A stretch of DNA of 64,000 nt from Streblospio benedicti (lineage: Eukaryota > Annelida > Polychaeta > Spionida > Spionidae). Below the pieces are notes generated by a model. It was not told the origin of the DNA and made no database searches. It was given only the letters and a program-made list of their open reading frames with translations. Where the stretch lies: positions 59,395,031 through 59,459,030 of the forward strand of contig CM032666.1 in NCBI GenBank assembly GCA_019095985.1, read 5' to 3'. Positions 47,045 to 58,879 of this stretch are shown one piece after another; position 1 is the first letter of the stretch, and each line of letters opens with the position of its first letter. A program made the translations under genes and the position numbers.

Positions 47045-47779
47045 TTATGCTAAGTATAAGGGTCGCAGAGCATTCGCAAATGTAAGTGTCACGATGCTGC
47101 GTGCCGATGAACACAGGGTCCTGGACGCGGCTCACCTGCCGCCGTTTCCTAGAAACACAAACAAGGCAAGTGTCCACGGGCCAGTCACGGACGGACGCTG
47201 CCGCTGCCCCCGCCTAGCGGCCGCATGCCTGAGCACTGGCATAAAAGCGGCGGTGCGCCGGGTTCGTTACGACTGCTCTGCTCCCGTTTCCACTAGCTGG
47301 ACTGGCTAGACTTCCGCATGCGAGCAAACTGAGAGCGGAGCGGCCGTCAGTGATCAAGTTGGTCTTTGTACACCCCCTTTTAATAGTTTAATTCGTTACT
47401 CTTCTAGAGTTTAAGTGTATACCTAGTGTGTATGGATTCTGGACTATAGTTCAACCGCGGTAGCAAACATTAACAACTGAAGGAATAAATGAATTAGCAA
47501 CCTCAATTGGATGTCTTCTCATTCTATTGACTAAAAACCCATCTACAGTTCATAAACAATATAAGTGCACATCCACAATATAACATCAACCCTAAGAAGC
47601 CATAGCATTTCCCCCCCCTGCCTGTGACCACGGGCAGGAGGAAGTTGCGCGCAGCTCAGTGTAACGAGCATTTGTACTACATTCAATGGCGCCTCAATAC
47701 GCCCATGTGCACGATCTGGCAAAAATTGTATTTATGCTTTGCACAGATTCGCACATGATCGCCTATGTGTAAAGCAGGT
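47045..47779. mobile_element. Same MITE, copy C, split by an insertion
   Basis: The left part (47,045-47,090) and right part (about 47,640-47,779, ending GCCTATGTGTAAAGCAGG before TTAA) align with copies A and B; the roughly 550 bases between do not. The split marks a younger insertion. Confidence 0.55.
47087..47640 (+). mobile_element. LTR-like fossil (putative solo LTR) inside the MITE
   Basis: Begins TGTCACGATG and ends near CTGTGACCA, a short inverted TG..CA pair. It contains a TATA-like GCATAAAAG (~47,240), a GC-rich upstream part, and an AATAAA-like signal near 47,483, the layout of a retrotransposon LTR. No internal coding region or second LTR is present. It is younger than the MITE it interrupts. 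No matching target duplication is evident and the exact borders are uncertain. Confidence 0.35.
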
Positions 47780-48714
47780 TTAAGACCCAGTCAGATGGTC
47801 ACAAACATTCATTCCCAAAATTTAGCTGTGTGGTGTAAATACAAGTCACCTGGAAGGGACGAATGACTGTGTGCCACTAGTAGAGCTTTGACAGTCTATG
47901 GCATGAAGTTTGAAATTGATGACATATTCCAGAAATTACATGTAGTTTGGTGGCACAAAATAATGATCATAATACTAATGTGTGGAGAAAATAAATATCA
48001 GGACAATTAAATTTAGTTATTGTATTCTAACATTAATACTAACAACACAAAATTATACAAACAACAAAACAGATTATACATGTACATGTATACATGTATG
48101 TGTAATACAATTTACATGAGGTTTACAATATCACTATTTACAGTAGTACTTGTTTATTTCGCATATGCAGAGATCCATCAACTCAGAAGTAGAAAATCAT
48201 CTGTCAAGAAAGGAATAATTCCCAAGTATTTTTTATTTCATTCATAAGAAGGCTATTATTCATTCTGGATTTCTAAACTTAGAAAATAAAATTGTTCACT
48301 AAGCACAGAAAAACCACTTTTACGTGATTCAGATTTGAAAAGTACCGATAATTCGTTTCATGTCATGCTTCAAATTCATTTTCAATCCACATTGTTTGTC
48401 TGTTTTTGTTTGTTTTCTTCAAACACACATTATATACATACATTACAAAATACAAATGCTAAAACACCAGCAGACTCTCCCAATGCTGCTTATTCCATGG
48501 TATTCATTGTGGGTTTTCTTGTGACTTGTGACATCATCAGTTAGTACAAATGTTTCCAGCATCAATGCACGAACTGGTTTCTCTCCTTAGAAGTGGATTT
48601 TCAATTGTATATTATATCAGTGTTTTCCACACACAATCCATTTTTCACAGCACAGGTCACGTGCAATGTTTTTCTTCATCTAATGATCTCATACTGTCAT
48701 CAAGTTACTGTTTT

Positions 48715-48860
48715 AAAATTTATCACTTTCCACATTCACTGTCCTTATAAAATGTATCACCACTGAGGTTTGAGACATGACTAATTGTCATGTGGTAATT
48801 GAAACTCGTCTTTGGGTTGAATAATTTCTTACACACCGTACCCAATGTACTGTTTCTCAC
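48715..48860 (-). other. Fossil fingers behind the seven-finger gene
   Basis: The minus strand reads SGEKQ, then in another frame VCKKLFNPKTSFNYHMTIS and SGDTFYKDSECGK, then stop. This is the decayed remainder of at least two C2H2 fingers, now untranslated. Confidence 0.7.
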
Positions 48861-48936
48861 CACTGTTGTGGGTTCTTATGGGTTCTTATGGGTTCTTATG
48901 TGTTGGGTCAAACCCTCTTTTCGACTAAAAAAAAAA

Positions 48937-49641
48937 TTACGGTTTCTCTCCAGAGTGAATTCTCATGTGGCCAGTCAATTTGGTGTTTTGACTGAAATTC
49001 TTCCCACATACATCGCACTTGTAAAGTTTCTCACCAGTGTGGCTTCTTATGTGTCTGGTCAAGTCACTTCTTTGTGTAAAACCTCTTCCACATACACTAC
49101 ACTTATGAGGTTCCTCCCCAGTGTGGGTTCTCATGTGTCTGGCCAAGTCTCCACTTTGTCTAAAACACTCACCACATTCATTGCAACTATATGGTTTCTC
49201 ACCTGTGTGGATTCTCATGTGTTTGGTCAAGTTTCCACTTTGTCTAAAACATACACCACATTCATTGCAACTATATGGTTTTTCGCCTGTGTGGATTCTC
49301 ATGTGTTTGGTCAAGTCTCCACTTGTTCTAAAACACTCACCACATTCATTGCAACTATATGGTTTCTCACCTGTATGGATTCTCATATGTCTGGTTAATT
49401 CACTACCTAGACGAAAACTCTTCCCACACTCACTAATACTGCACCGATAAGGTTTTTCTCCTGTATGTATCCTTATATGTGGTATCACTTGACTTTTATA
49501 TTTTAGCATTTTCTCACACACTGGACACTGATATTGTTTCACACCAGTCTGGGTAGTTAGCTCTTTGTTTAAACATACATCAGCATCGAACTCTTGATGA
49601 GCCACACCATGTGGGTCGTTTCCTGTGGCTGTGTTGTCCAT
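48937..49641 (-). CDS. C2H2 zinc-finger protein, seven fingers, last finger lost
   Basis: 234 residues from an ATG in good context (GACATGG). Fingers at 37-59, 65-89, 95-117, 123-145, 151-173, 179-201 and 207-229; the protein stops right after SGEKP. Finger 2 has four residues between the cysteines (CSISEC). In both paralogues an eighth-position finger (CSECNKSFSQKQGLTRH) follows. Here about 20 bases of it are replaced by an A-rich run and a stop, while downstream DNA still matches. Fingers 3-5 are near-identical repeats ([14 protein letters not shown]), so array length probably changes by unequal exchange. Predicted nuclear DNA-binding protein; no effector domain. Confidence 0.88.
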   Translation of the reverse strand: MDNTATGNDPHGVAHQEFDADVCLNKELTTQTGVKQYQCPVCEKMLKYKSQVIPHIRIHTGEKPYRCSISECGKSFRLGSELTRHMRIHTGEKPYSCNECGECFRTSGDLTKHMRIHTGEKPYSCNECGVCFRQSGNLTKHMRIHTGEKPYSCNECGECFRQSGDLARHMRTHTGEEPHKCSVCGRGFTQRSDLTRHIRSHTGEKLYKCDVCGKNFSQNTKLTGHMRIHSGEKP

Positions 49642-49761
49642 GTCGAAAACTGCGTGTCTACTGCTAACTTCAAGTTCTCAATGCTATTACAAACTAATGT
49701 AACCTATACCAGACATGTATATGAAATATGTGAAACACCAAGTTAAATCTACTAGGGATTT

Positions 49762-50319
49762 CAGGGCTCTACGTTAAGGATTGTCCTGTTGTCCTGGACA
49801 ACCATTTTTAAAATCAGGACAACCAAAAGTTGGAGGGTGGTTGTCCCGTGGGACAACCAATTTCAAATTTCAGAATAAAAGTAATGCAAGATGTGCATTT
49901 CAAAACGCTGTGTCACCTAAATTTAATCGAGATTTTTTTCCGTTCCCCAACATATCAAACAATTGTGTGAAAAATTTCCAACATAAATTAAGCTTTTCAG
50001 ATGACAAAATGTTGAGCCGGACAATAAACATGAGGATGAAAATCGACTTGCATATAATGAATGTGATGCAATTTTTTATTTTTGCATAAAATTTGTTCAG
50101 GAGAAAAGATTCATATATGTGCACAAATATTTTTTTTCTTAACATTATGATTGTTATAATAATAAAACAAACTTTATAATTTAAGACGCTACATGTATGT
50201 CTGTATAGCATAAACAGAGCGCAAAAATAAGGACAACCTCATGTTAAGTTAGGACAACCAAAAATTAGATGCTGGTTATCCTGTCGGCAACCTCTCGCCA
50301 GAGTTAACGTAGAGCCCTG
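49762..50319. mobile_element. hAT-like MITE, 558 bp
   Basis: Inverted ends CAGGGCTCTACGTTAA and TTAACGTAGAGCCCTG (16 bp perfect) with GGACAACC repeats in both orientations just inside. The 8-base flanks do not match, so the duplication has decayed or the family differs. It interrupts the left unit of the zinc-finger array between sequences matching ACCAAGTTAA and CATGATTTGGATGTTG of the other units. Confidence 0.75.
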
Positions 50320-50362
50320 TATCTTTACATGATTTGCATGTTGATGTTACATATTTCAATTT

Positions 50363-53116
50363 CAAGGTTGTGAACCATTTGGGACCATCTCGGTTCAAAA
50401 GGATCCTCTCGGTTCAATACGAGGATCTTCTAGGTTTTGAAGAGGATCCTCTAGGTTTTTTTCCACAATGGAAGTTAAAATGAAGAAAGCAGCAAAGATA
50501 ATTTTCCTTTTTGATAAGATCTATTGCCATAGAATATACAATTGAATACTTCTAATGAGTGCACTATCATGCAGAGAATCATTGTCACCAATTTAAAACT
50601 TAAAAGATCTTTAGGTTAAAGAGTGATATCAGTTACAAAGTCAACTTTGTTCATCTGATTTAGTTGAAAATGAAATTCTAGCCACTTTGATGGGAAATAA
50701 ATTGATTGTTAAGTCTATACCAAGGGATTTTTTGACAATAGCTTATTGTGAAAACATTCACAGCAGTAGATCTACATTCATATTTAGTATTGAATAGTAT
50801 ATATTTGAATAAATAATTTTTTTTTAAAGTAGGTTACATAAGAGGATCCTCTCGGTTTCTGAAAGAGGATCCTCTCCTGACTCAGTTGAATTGCAGTCCT
50901 TACTCCTACTCTAAATTTAACTGTACCTAGACCAAATAAAGTAAATGTGACCTGTGATGTTTCAGTCCAAACCGTTGGGCATCAAAATTATCAACCGAAC
51001 ACCAGAGAGGTTTTAGGTGTATGTTAAACCAAGGAAGGTCTGTAAACGTTTATATAGACTAACCAAAATCAATTATTGATTTTGAGAATATATGTACTTC
51101 AATATTATAATTAGTATCTGTAGCTTTGACATTTGTACAATAACATGATTAATAAGCTGTATTACACTGTAAAATTGACTGAATTTGGTAAGCAACGTAC
51201 AGTCTCATCGTTTAATTATTTTTGAGATTTTTAGTCTCCTTTTCAATGAAATGAAAATAAATTACATGTCAATAAGTATATTGTCGAGATCTAAATACAC
51301 ACAAGTATATTACATTATTTACTTTTTATTCGATATCTAATAATCTCTAACTAATCTTTGCTATTTTAACTAACACTTCATGCCACATTTCAAATACTTA
51401 TTCGAATTATAATATCTGTACAATTAGGTTTAAGAAAAACATAAGTAGAGCTCTTTTAAATTTTCAACACAATGTACTATAATTGACTAATAAATTACTT
51501 ATTGATAAGTAATTTATTTTCAATGAATAATAAGATTGGACTTATATAAGCAGAAGTCATTTTTAATTGAAATATAGCTGGATATCAAAAGCTGATTTAG
51601 GGTACCCTATTTCCATAACTATATTTTATCATTGTGTTTTTCCAGATCGAGTATAACACCCTGGGCATAATGCCTCAACCTCAGATTACAGCTGCTAATG
51701 GTGACCATGTTTCTACAAAACATTTCTTCGGAATAGTTTCTAAACAATACTATGTATATTTCATATTTTCATTCATAAATATTTATTACAAATGTTGATA
51801 CTTTGCATGCTTTTAACCAAAGATTTAAAAGCAAGGAGTCTCTTCGTAGCAAGAATACTTTTTAAATGAGAATAAGATATTTTCTTGTAGTATGACTTTG
51901 GATACCTTAATGCCAATAATCTAGTATTCAACATTTTTGGGCTACAAAGAAGCTAGTCTTAACTATTGTAACTAGATCAATAGTGCTCAGAGAGCACAGC
52001 GTCGCTAGAACAATGATGGCTCATGGGCAATAAAGATGTTTACTTTGCAATCAAAGCATTAAAGCAGGAGAAATTCTTATTTGATGTGTGATTCATCCTA
52101 CATCTATGTTCTTGGAATTGGATTGCCGGTGATTTCTAAACAAAAATCTGTAATTCAAGTATAGTTTTGTAAGTTAGAAGATTTTGTAAATATTTTTTTT
52201 CTTGCATTACTGTTTTAGTATTAAGAAAACAGCTGTTAATTTCTAAGTTTAAAGATTTTGTTGATAATAAATGTTTTACATTTTTGTTTTCTGTATCAAG
52301 AATGTAACTTTCATAAGTGTTAGTTTGTAATTTTGTATGTTGGAAGATTTTGTTAATAATAAACCTTTTACATATTGGCCTTCAATTTGTTTCTTTTTAT
52401 TGTTTCCCTTTCAAGTTAGATGGTGATATTTCGCTTTCCGTGTAATTCCTGAATTGCCACTACAAAATACATATATGCAACATTAAAACTTCAAAATATA
52501 AACAAACCTATGAAGTTTGTATTGGTGCTGAGTCATATAGCTATAGATCTATAACAACGGTTTTATTAACCAAGAGGATCCTCTTTACCATTCTAACATC
52601 TGTTTCACTAAACCAAGAGGATCCTCTTTACCATTTTGACATGTTTTTCACTAACCCGAAATGATCCTTTGTTAGAGATGCCTTATCAAAAAGGCACATT
52701 CTCTAAAACCTTCAATAATAAATAAAATGTATGCATCCACAACAGATCTTGGGTGTATATGGTTGTATATTTTTTGCAAAATGCAACCTGAAGTTGTGTG
52801 CATTTTTATCAATTAGGTACATTTAGGCCAACTTTACATGAATCAGGTGAAGTTGAGAACAGTTTGTCATTTTATAACAGGGATTTTACAATCATATCAG
52901 CTATATAAGATATTACATCTACAAAATTTGATTCTGTTATTACTATAATGCTCAATAGGGATATTAATTTTGCAAACCTACCTATTCAAATGTGTGGAAA
53001 AAAAATTTTTATTGTCCGTCATGTTAAAATGTTATGTTTTTCAAACCGAGAGGATCCTCTTTCAAACCGAGAGGATCCTTTTGAACCGAGATGGTCCCAA
53101 ATGGTTCACCACCTTG
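50363..53116. mobile_element. 2,754-bp TIR element with palindromic GAGGATCCTC repeats
   Basis: Ends CAAGGTTGTGAACCATTTGG and its near inverse, with a perfect 5-bp target duplication AATTT (50,358-50,362 and 53,117-53,121). The TIRs extend ~75 bp. The core GGATCC inside AGAGGATCCTCT occurs eight times (50,401; 50,444; 50,844; 50,867; 52,576; 52,619; 53,052; 53,073), clustered toward both ends as subterminal repeats. The interior is AT-rich with no long frame, so it is non-autonomous. It also contains an inverted piece (about 51,965-52,035) of the 4.6-5.9 kb repeat. Family unknown. Confidence 0.8.
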
Positions 53117-53124
53117 AATTTAGG

Positions 53125-53317
53125 AGATCTACTGTACTGACTTCTGCTCTTTCAAGATAGTACTCATACAGCGTGGAAGGTCGTCACTTTTTTCACAACA
53201 GCACCAATATCTTCACTTGTCGATATTCACGTCTGTTGCATAACGCACTAAATACCAAAAATACCAAGTTAATTCTTACACATCATTTGGATGTTGAAAA
53301 TACATTTTTTAACATTC
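53125..53317. repeat. Truncated array units with empty transposon sites
   Basis: Two short pieces of array sequence lie side by side: GTACTGACTTCTGCTCTTTC (remnant of part A of the left unit) and ACCAAGTTAATTCTTACAC..AACATTC|AGTACAGAC. In the second the part-C transposon is absent at the very position where both full units carry it. Confidence 0.7.
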
Positions 53318-53849
53318 AGTACAGACTTTGGCTCTTTCAAGATAGTACTCAAATGTGCATACTGTCAACGTTTCTTGGAAAACGAAAACGCTGCAGATGT
53401 TCACTGACGTTGAGTATGGAATTCAGGCTACGACATGCGACCCACACACGACATGCGACAGTGCATTTTAACAGCGAGCAGCGAGTACATTAAGTAGTAT
53501 TTTGCTAGCTGTTACAGCAGCCAGCATGCAGCTTGGACCTTGCTGTGCGTATGTTGAAGTAGTATTTAGCTAGCCGTAACTTGCAAACAGCAAGCAGCAA
53601 GTGTGGAGCTAGCATCATGGAACAGGTGATTAGGCCCCAGCATCGTGAGAAGGGGGGGGGGGTATATTTACTCTATTTAAAATACAAACACTCATTCATG
53701 TAGTGTTCCATACTAATAACGATGATGATTGTAGAGTAGGTTTAGGACATATGTCCCCTTCTTAAGTTCCCGTGATGTTTCAGAGAAAGAAAGCATTTTT
53801 GGTACTTTTGTACTTCACAACAATTATTATCAATATCTAAAAATAACGT

Positions 53850-54640
53850 TCTTTAGTCTATTCATTACGTTATACGAGGCAAGTAAGGGGCAGAAAAGAC
53901 TATCAACAATAACAAACTCAATACTGTATATTGAAATTAATCCAACTTTAATACTAACAACACAAAATTATACAAACAACAAAACAGCTTATACATGTAC
54001 ATGTATATGGGTAATACAATTTACATGAGGTTTACAATATCAAAATTTACAGTTGTACTTGTTTATTTCGCATATGCATAGATCCATCAACGCAGAAGTA
54101 GAAACTCATCTGTCAAGAAAGGAATAATTCCCAAGTAAATTATTTCATTCACAAAGCACAGTAAAACCACTTTTACGTGATTCAGATGTTGGAAAAGTAA
54201 TTCATTTCATGTCATGCTTCAAATTCATTTTCAATCCACATTGTTTGTTTGTTTGTTTCCTTCAAACACACAATATATACATCCATTACAAAATACAAAT
54301 GCTAAATCACCAGCAGACTCTCCCACTGCTGCTTATTCCAAGGTTTTCATTGGGGGTTTTCTTGTGACCAGTCACATCATCAGTTAGTCAAAATGTGTCC
54401 AAAATCAATACACAAACTGGCTTCTCTCCTTAGAAGTGGATTGTATATTAAACGAGTGTTTTCCAAACGCAATACATTTTTTACAGCACAGGTCACATGC
54501 AATGTTTTTCTCCATCTAATCGTCTCATACTGTCATCAAGTTACTGTTTTATAATTTATCACTTTCCACATTCACTGTCCTTATAAAATGCATCACCACT
54601 GAGGCTTGAGACACTGTTTACTGTTTCTCACCACATGTGT
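53850..54640 (-). other. 3' region of middle zinc-finger gene with fossil-finger tail
   Basis: Highly similar to 48,030-48,860 and 58,880-59,800. The tail (54,545-54,640) keeps SGDAFYKDSECGK then stop on the minus strand, but has lost the NYHMT part seen in its paralogues. Confidence 0.6.
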
Positions 54641-54646
54641 GGGTTC

Positions 54647-55261
54647 TTAGGGGTTCCTATGAGTTCTTATGTGTCGGGTCAAACCCTGTTTTTGACTAAA
54701 AGACTTGTTACATTCACTGCAATAATACGGTTTCTCTCCAGAGTGAATTCTCATGTGGCCAATGAAGTCGGTGTTTCGACTGAAATTCTTCCCACATACA
54801 TCGCACTTGTAAGGTTTCTCACCAGTATGGCGTCTTATGTGTCTGGTCAAGTCACCTCTTTGTGAAAAACCTCTTCCACATTCACTACACTTATGAGGTT
54901 TCTCCCCAGTGTGAGTTCTCTTGTGTTTGGTCAAGTCTCCACTTTGTCTAAAACACTGGCCACATTCATTGCAACTGTATGGTTTCTCACCTGTGTGAAT
55001 TCTCATATGTCTGGTCAATTCACTGCCTAGACGAAAATTCTTCCCACATTCACTAATACTGCATCGATAAGGTTTATCTCCTGTGTGTATCCTTATATGT
55101 GGTATCACTTGACTTTTATATTTTAGCATTTTCTCACATACTGGACACTGATATTGTTTCACACCAGTCTGGGTAGTCAGCTCCTTGTGTAAACATACAT
55201 CAGGATCGAACTCTTGATGAGCCACACCATGTGGGTCGTTTCCTGTGGCTGTGTTGTCCAT
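54647..55261 (-). CDS. C2H2 zinc-finger protein, six fingers
   Basis: 204 residues. N-terminal 36 residues [18 protein letters not shown].. are shared with the neighbours. Fingers at 37-59, 65-89 (with the four-residue Cys spacing CSISEC), 95-117, 123-145, 151-173 and 179-201; end RNP. All ligands present. Fingers 1, 2 and the last two are orthologous in position to those of the 59.8 kb gene, while the middle differs: one QCFRQSGDL finger, then CGRGFSQRGDL. A predicted nuclear DNA-binding protein without a recognisable effector. Single coding exon; the 5' UTR runs into part B of the array. Confidence 0.9.
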   Translation of the reverse strand: MDNTATGNDPHGVAHQEFDPDVCLHKELTTQTGVKQYQCPVCEKMLKYKSQVIPHIRIHTGDKPYRCSISECGKNFRLGSELTRHMRIHTGEKPYSCNECGQCFRQSGDLTKHKRTHTGEKPHKCSECGRGFSQRGDLTRHIRRHTGEKPYKCDVCGKNFSRNTDFIGHMRIHSGEKPYYCSECNKSFSQKQGLTRHIRTHRNP

Positions 55262-56106
55262 GTCGAAAACTGCGTGTCTACTGCTAACTTCAAGTTCTCA
55301 ATGCTATTACAACCTAAGGCAATCTATATTAAAAAAAACATGTATATAAAATATGTGAAATACAAAGTTAATTCTTACACATGATTTGGATGTTGATAAT
55401 ACATTTTTTAACATTCTAGTCAAGGAAAACCTTGGCATGACCGTCAAGTAGGATAAGAACGAATAAGAATCTGATGGGTGCCACCGTGTCACCCTTGAGC
55501 AATTTTTGTTATTACCGCCACAAACCACACTCATTTTTTCACCAGCCCTCCTAGTATTATTAGCTTTATAAGTGATATAAACATATCGTGTTTGTTATCA
55601 TATTAAATAGCGCACGTCGTAGAGATATTAATTACATATGTAAACGCTCAAAAAAAAACAAGCAGTTGTTTGATTTATTCCATTTATTTTCATAAAATGT
55701 GAAACTTTTTATAATTTTGACACACCCTGTCGCACCCACTTTTTAGTAGTCTTATTATTGATTATTGCACAATCCTTCTTTGTCTTGACCATCATCTTTC
55801 CAAGAATCATGTACTTTTTTGTCAATTTAAAAATAATTATTAATTTGCTGTGTGAGGGAATTGGCACATTGAGCGTTATTTAGGTGTCATATCAGTCTCC
55901 TAAAACAGTAAGATGCACATGGCGGCCCAACTGACTGACAACTACAGTTAGTTCGGGAACATTTTTTTACTCTTCTAGAATTTCCAGTTCTGGTATATCA
56001 TGTTCTATGCTCCATCCAAAATAAGAAATGTTAGCTGCAGGAGGAACATTTGGTCAGCTGCCTTCCAGATACGTGTTTATAAATGAGCACGTTTAACATC
56101 CCCCAT

Positions 56107-56826
56107 TCTTCAGTTCCCAATTGCGCAGAAAAGTTGCGCACTCGTCTTTTTTTATAAACATTTGAGACACAAAAGTCCATGGGTATTTCGGAATATGTTA
56201 TAAGCCCATTTAAAATCGCATTCATTGCTATATCATTCAAAGTGTGTATCCTACACAACATTGATGGCTGTTACACTGATAGACGTTGGAAAATTAAGTA
56301 AGTACATCTATTTGAAGCGTGCATTCTTCAATATAGTGAAGTTGTCAACTCTTTTTTTCCCACTGGCTGTCTGCAAATTTGACCAAGACCGGCTTTTGCT
56401 CATAACTTCGTCAATTTTTATGCTAACTAAAAACCGATTACATATTAGTAATCCTCATTAAAAACAATACTAGGAACGCTATTTGAGGCATGTATTCTTC
56501 ATAATAGTGAAGTTCAAACGTTTGTATCATGCACAACCTACACAGGTCGTCTGCATTTTTTTCATGAAGACTGGTATTCTGCCCATATCTTCGTCAATTT
56601 CAATGTTAACTGAAATCCGATTACAGATTCGTAATCCTCACTCAAAATTCTATTAGGAAAGTTATTTACATGAATAACATGGGATAAGTAATTGCTGAAA
56701 ATTACCTTAGAATATTTAAAGTCGTGTTAGTTTACAATGACGCGAGCGACCGGAAGTAGTCAATTGACTGTTTGGTAGGGATTAATTCTACTGCGCAACA
56801 CGTCCCGCGCAACTGGGAACTGAGGA
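56107..56826. mobile_element. 720-bp MITE nested in part C, with empty site in the next unit
   Basis: Ends TCTTCAGTTCCCAATTGCGC and the inverse of TCCTCAGTTCCCAGTTGCGC. The flanking dinucleotide AT is present on both sides (56,105-56,106 and 56,827-56,828). The corresponding place in the other unit (61,301-61,310) reads CCCCATTGCG without it. Two diverged ~180-bp direct repeats fill the middle (56,315-56,490 and 56,490-56,680). Confidence 0.85.
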
Positions 56827-57058
56827 ATTGCGTACTTGTTAGTAGGAGGTAGGATTTTTATCATCAGTGGATCTTTCTTTTTGCTAAACAAAGCAAATCG
56901 TAAATCGTTTAAGGATTCGCTTTTCTTTTCCGCAGTAAAGACATGATAAAAAGTCAATGTTTGCTCTCATTCAGTCCTTCTGGTCGGAATCAGGCTCAGT
57001 AAACACCTTTAAATCAAGAATCATTATAAACAACAAATTGATGGCTGAAACTTTTGTT

Positions 57059-57560
57059 TTACCATATGAATATGACAACCCATAAAAGGGCATGCACAAC
57101 CATCAGATCAAGACATTTGTCCCCTAGTGTGGAAGATGTTGCTTTAATGTCTATTACCTTTCCATCACATTTCTTGATTGAGACTTGGCGTGTACAACCA
57201 ACCAAAGTAAATAAGTAGCAATAAAATGTCTGTATTATGAGCAAAAACTTAAATGTGTTGCTTTTGTGCCATAATGTGACGATAGTTGACGATTTTCACA
57301 TCAGCGTCTTCATGATGGTACTCACAGTCAGGTCCCACCAGTTGCAGATCAGGACTAATTCCACTATTGTCAGATTTAAACTGAATCAGTTCAAAATTGT
57401 TCACATCCCTTTTCATGAAATCTTTCACTGGAAGTATTGTTATTCAACGTGTCTCTTCAATCTTGAGTTTTGCAACCATGAGCCTGCCCCTGACATTCAT
57501 GCGATTTAATTGAAGGCAACTGATCGAAGCTTTGTTTCTGGAGCTTCAGATTTAGACATA
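57059..57560 (-). pseudogene. Decayed transposon-type protein, copy 1
   Basis: Minus-strand fragments correspond to those of the other unit (61,560-62,061): a VVHALL segment behind TLGDKCLDL and a CEYHHEDADVKIVN-like region. 'EEADT..H' followed by a 'LHAL.GCD'-like stretch is a pattern I recall from uncharacterised transposon-associated proteins of invertebrates. The copy is plainly dead. Confidence 0.4.
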
Positions 57561-58879
57561 CATGCACATGTACGTATGAGCTTCAGGTACCTTTCATGCC
57601 TGTTTAAGAATCTGATGTATATGTAAAAATACAGCCCTAATTATGAGGCTCTATTGTCAAATCTGGATCATTCTCTAGGTCACAAGTTTAATTTTATGTG
57701 ATAAATGTTATTTCTTGCAATGATGGAAGAACTTAGGCTTTGCATTCTAGACTGTCCACCGATTAGTAGTGGAAACTCTTCATTTGAAAAAGTAATGGCC
57801 ATCTTCTGACCCACCCATACACTGATCTGATATTGGTATATGATATTATATTTTTGTTAGGAATCATTTCCGTCCTCACAACCAAAAGTATAGATCAAGA
57901 AGTGTGAGTTAGCTTGTGACACTTTAACAATAATCACCTCACATTTAACACTTTAATATTTGTACTAAGTTGGTAGAACAAAATGAGTAAATCACTGTAC
58001 TGTAAAGACAACATAAAAACATTGTAAGGCGTTAGCTACTCCTGAGGAGTGTTGACTTTTAATATATGCCTGTAAGTAATCTAAACTTGCAGATTATTGT
58101 TCTTAACACAGGTAACTAACTTTCATAGACCATATGTTTCAATTTGATACCAAACATCATCTACATGATACGCCATACTCAAAGGGAACATCTCAAATGG
58201 GGTGCTGCTTACTACGTCATTAGGAAAAATGCTCAATGGTGCCGAGGTGGCACCCATTGGAATCTTAAAGCAAATGCAGTTTTTATTATCATAATCCAAA
58301 AGAAAATTACGTTCTTATCGTACTTGATGGCAAACTTCCTTGACTACTCAGTACAGACTTTGGCTCTTTCAAGATAGTACTCAAACGTGCATACTGTCAA
58401 CGTTTCTTGGAAAACGTAAACGCTGTCACTGCAGATGTTCACTGACGTTGAGTATGGAATTCGGGCTACAACATGCGATCCACGAGTACAGTTTTACAGC
58501 TTGCAGCGAGAAGCGAGTACATTTAGTAGTATTTTGCTATCTGTTATAGCAACCAGCATGCCGCTTGGACCTTGCTGCGCCTATGTTGAAGTAGTATATA
58601 GCTAGCCGTAACTTGCAAACAGCAAGCAGCAATGGTGGAGCTAGTATCATGGTACAGAGGAATAGGCCCCAGCATCGTGAGAAGTGTGTGGGGGGTATAT
58701 TTACTATATTTGCAACACAAACACTAATCTCATTCATGTAGTGTTCCATACTAATAGGAGTTATGATTGTAGAGTAGATTTAGGATATATGTCCCCTTCT
58801 TAGGTTCCCAAGATGTTCCAAAGTAAGAAAGCCTTTTTGCTACTTTTGAACTTCACAACCACTGTTATCAATATCTAAA

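Larger units (their letters stand above)
55417..58346. mobile_element. Part C transposon, copy 1 (2.93 kb, hosts a 720-bp MITE)
   Basis: Inverted ends TAGTCAAGGAA..GATAAGAACG on the left and the inverse on the right, followed inward by a second inverted block (GGGTGCCAC, GTCACCCTTGAGCA and its counterpart at 58,208-58,268). The empty site is kept at 53,317; the duplication is short (TTC or ATTC). It carries a decayed protein-coding core on the minus strand (57,059-57,560). The family is not identified. Confidence 0.7.

Noticed and set aside
47094-47309. 71-codon GC-rich plus-strand frame
   Set aside because: Lies inside the LTR-like fossil; no domain or splice support.
48799-49450. Plus-strand frames opposite the seven-finger gene
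   Set aside because: Antisense shadow of finger repeats.
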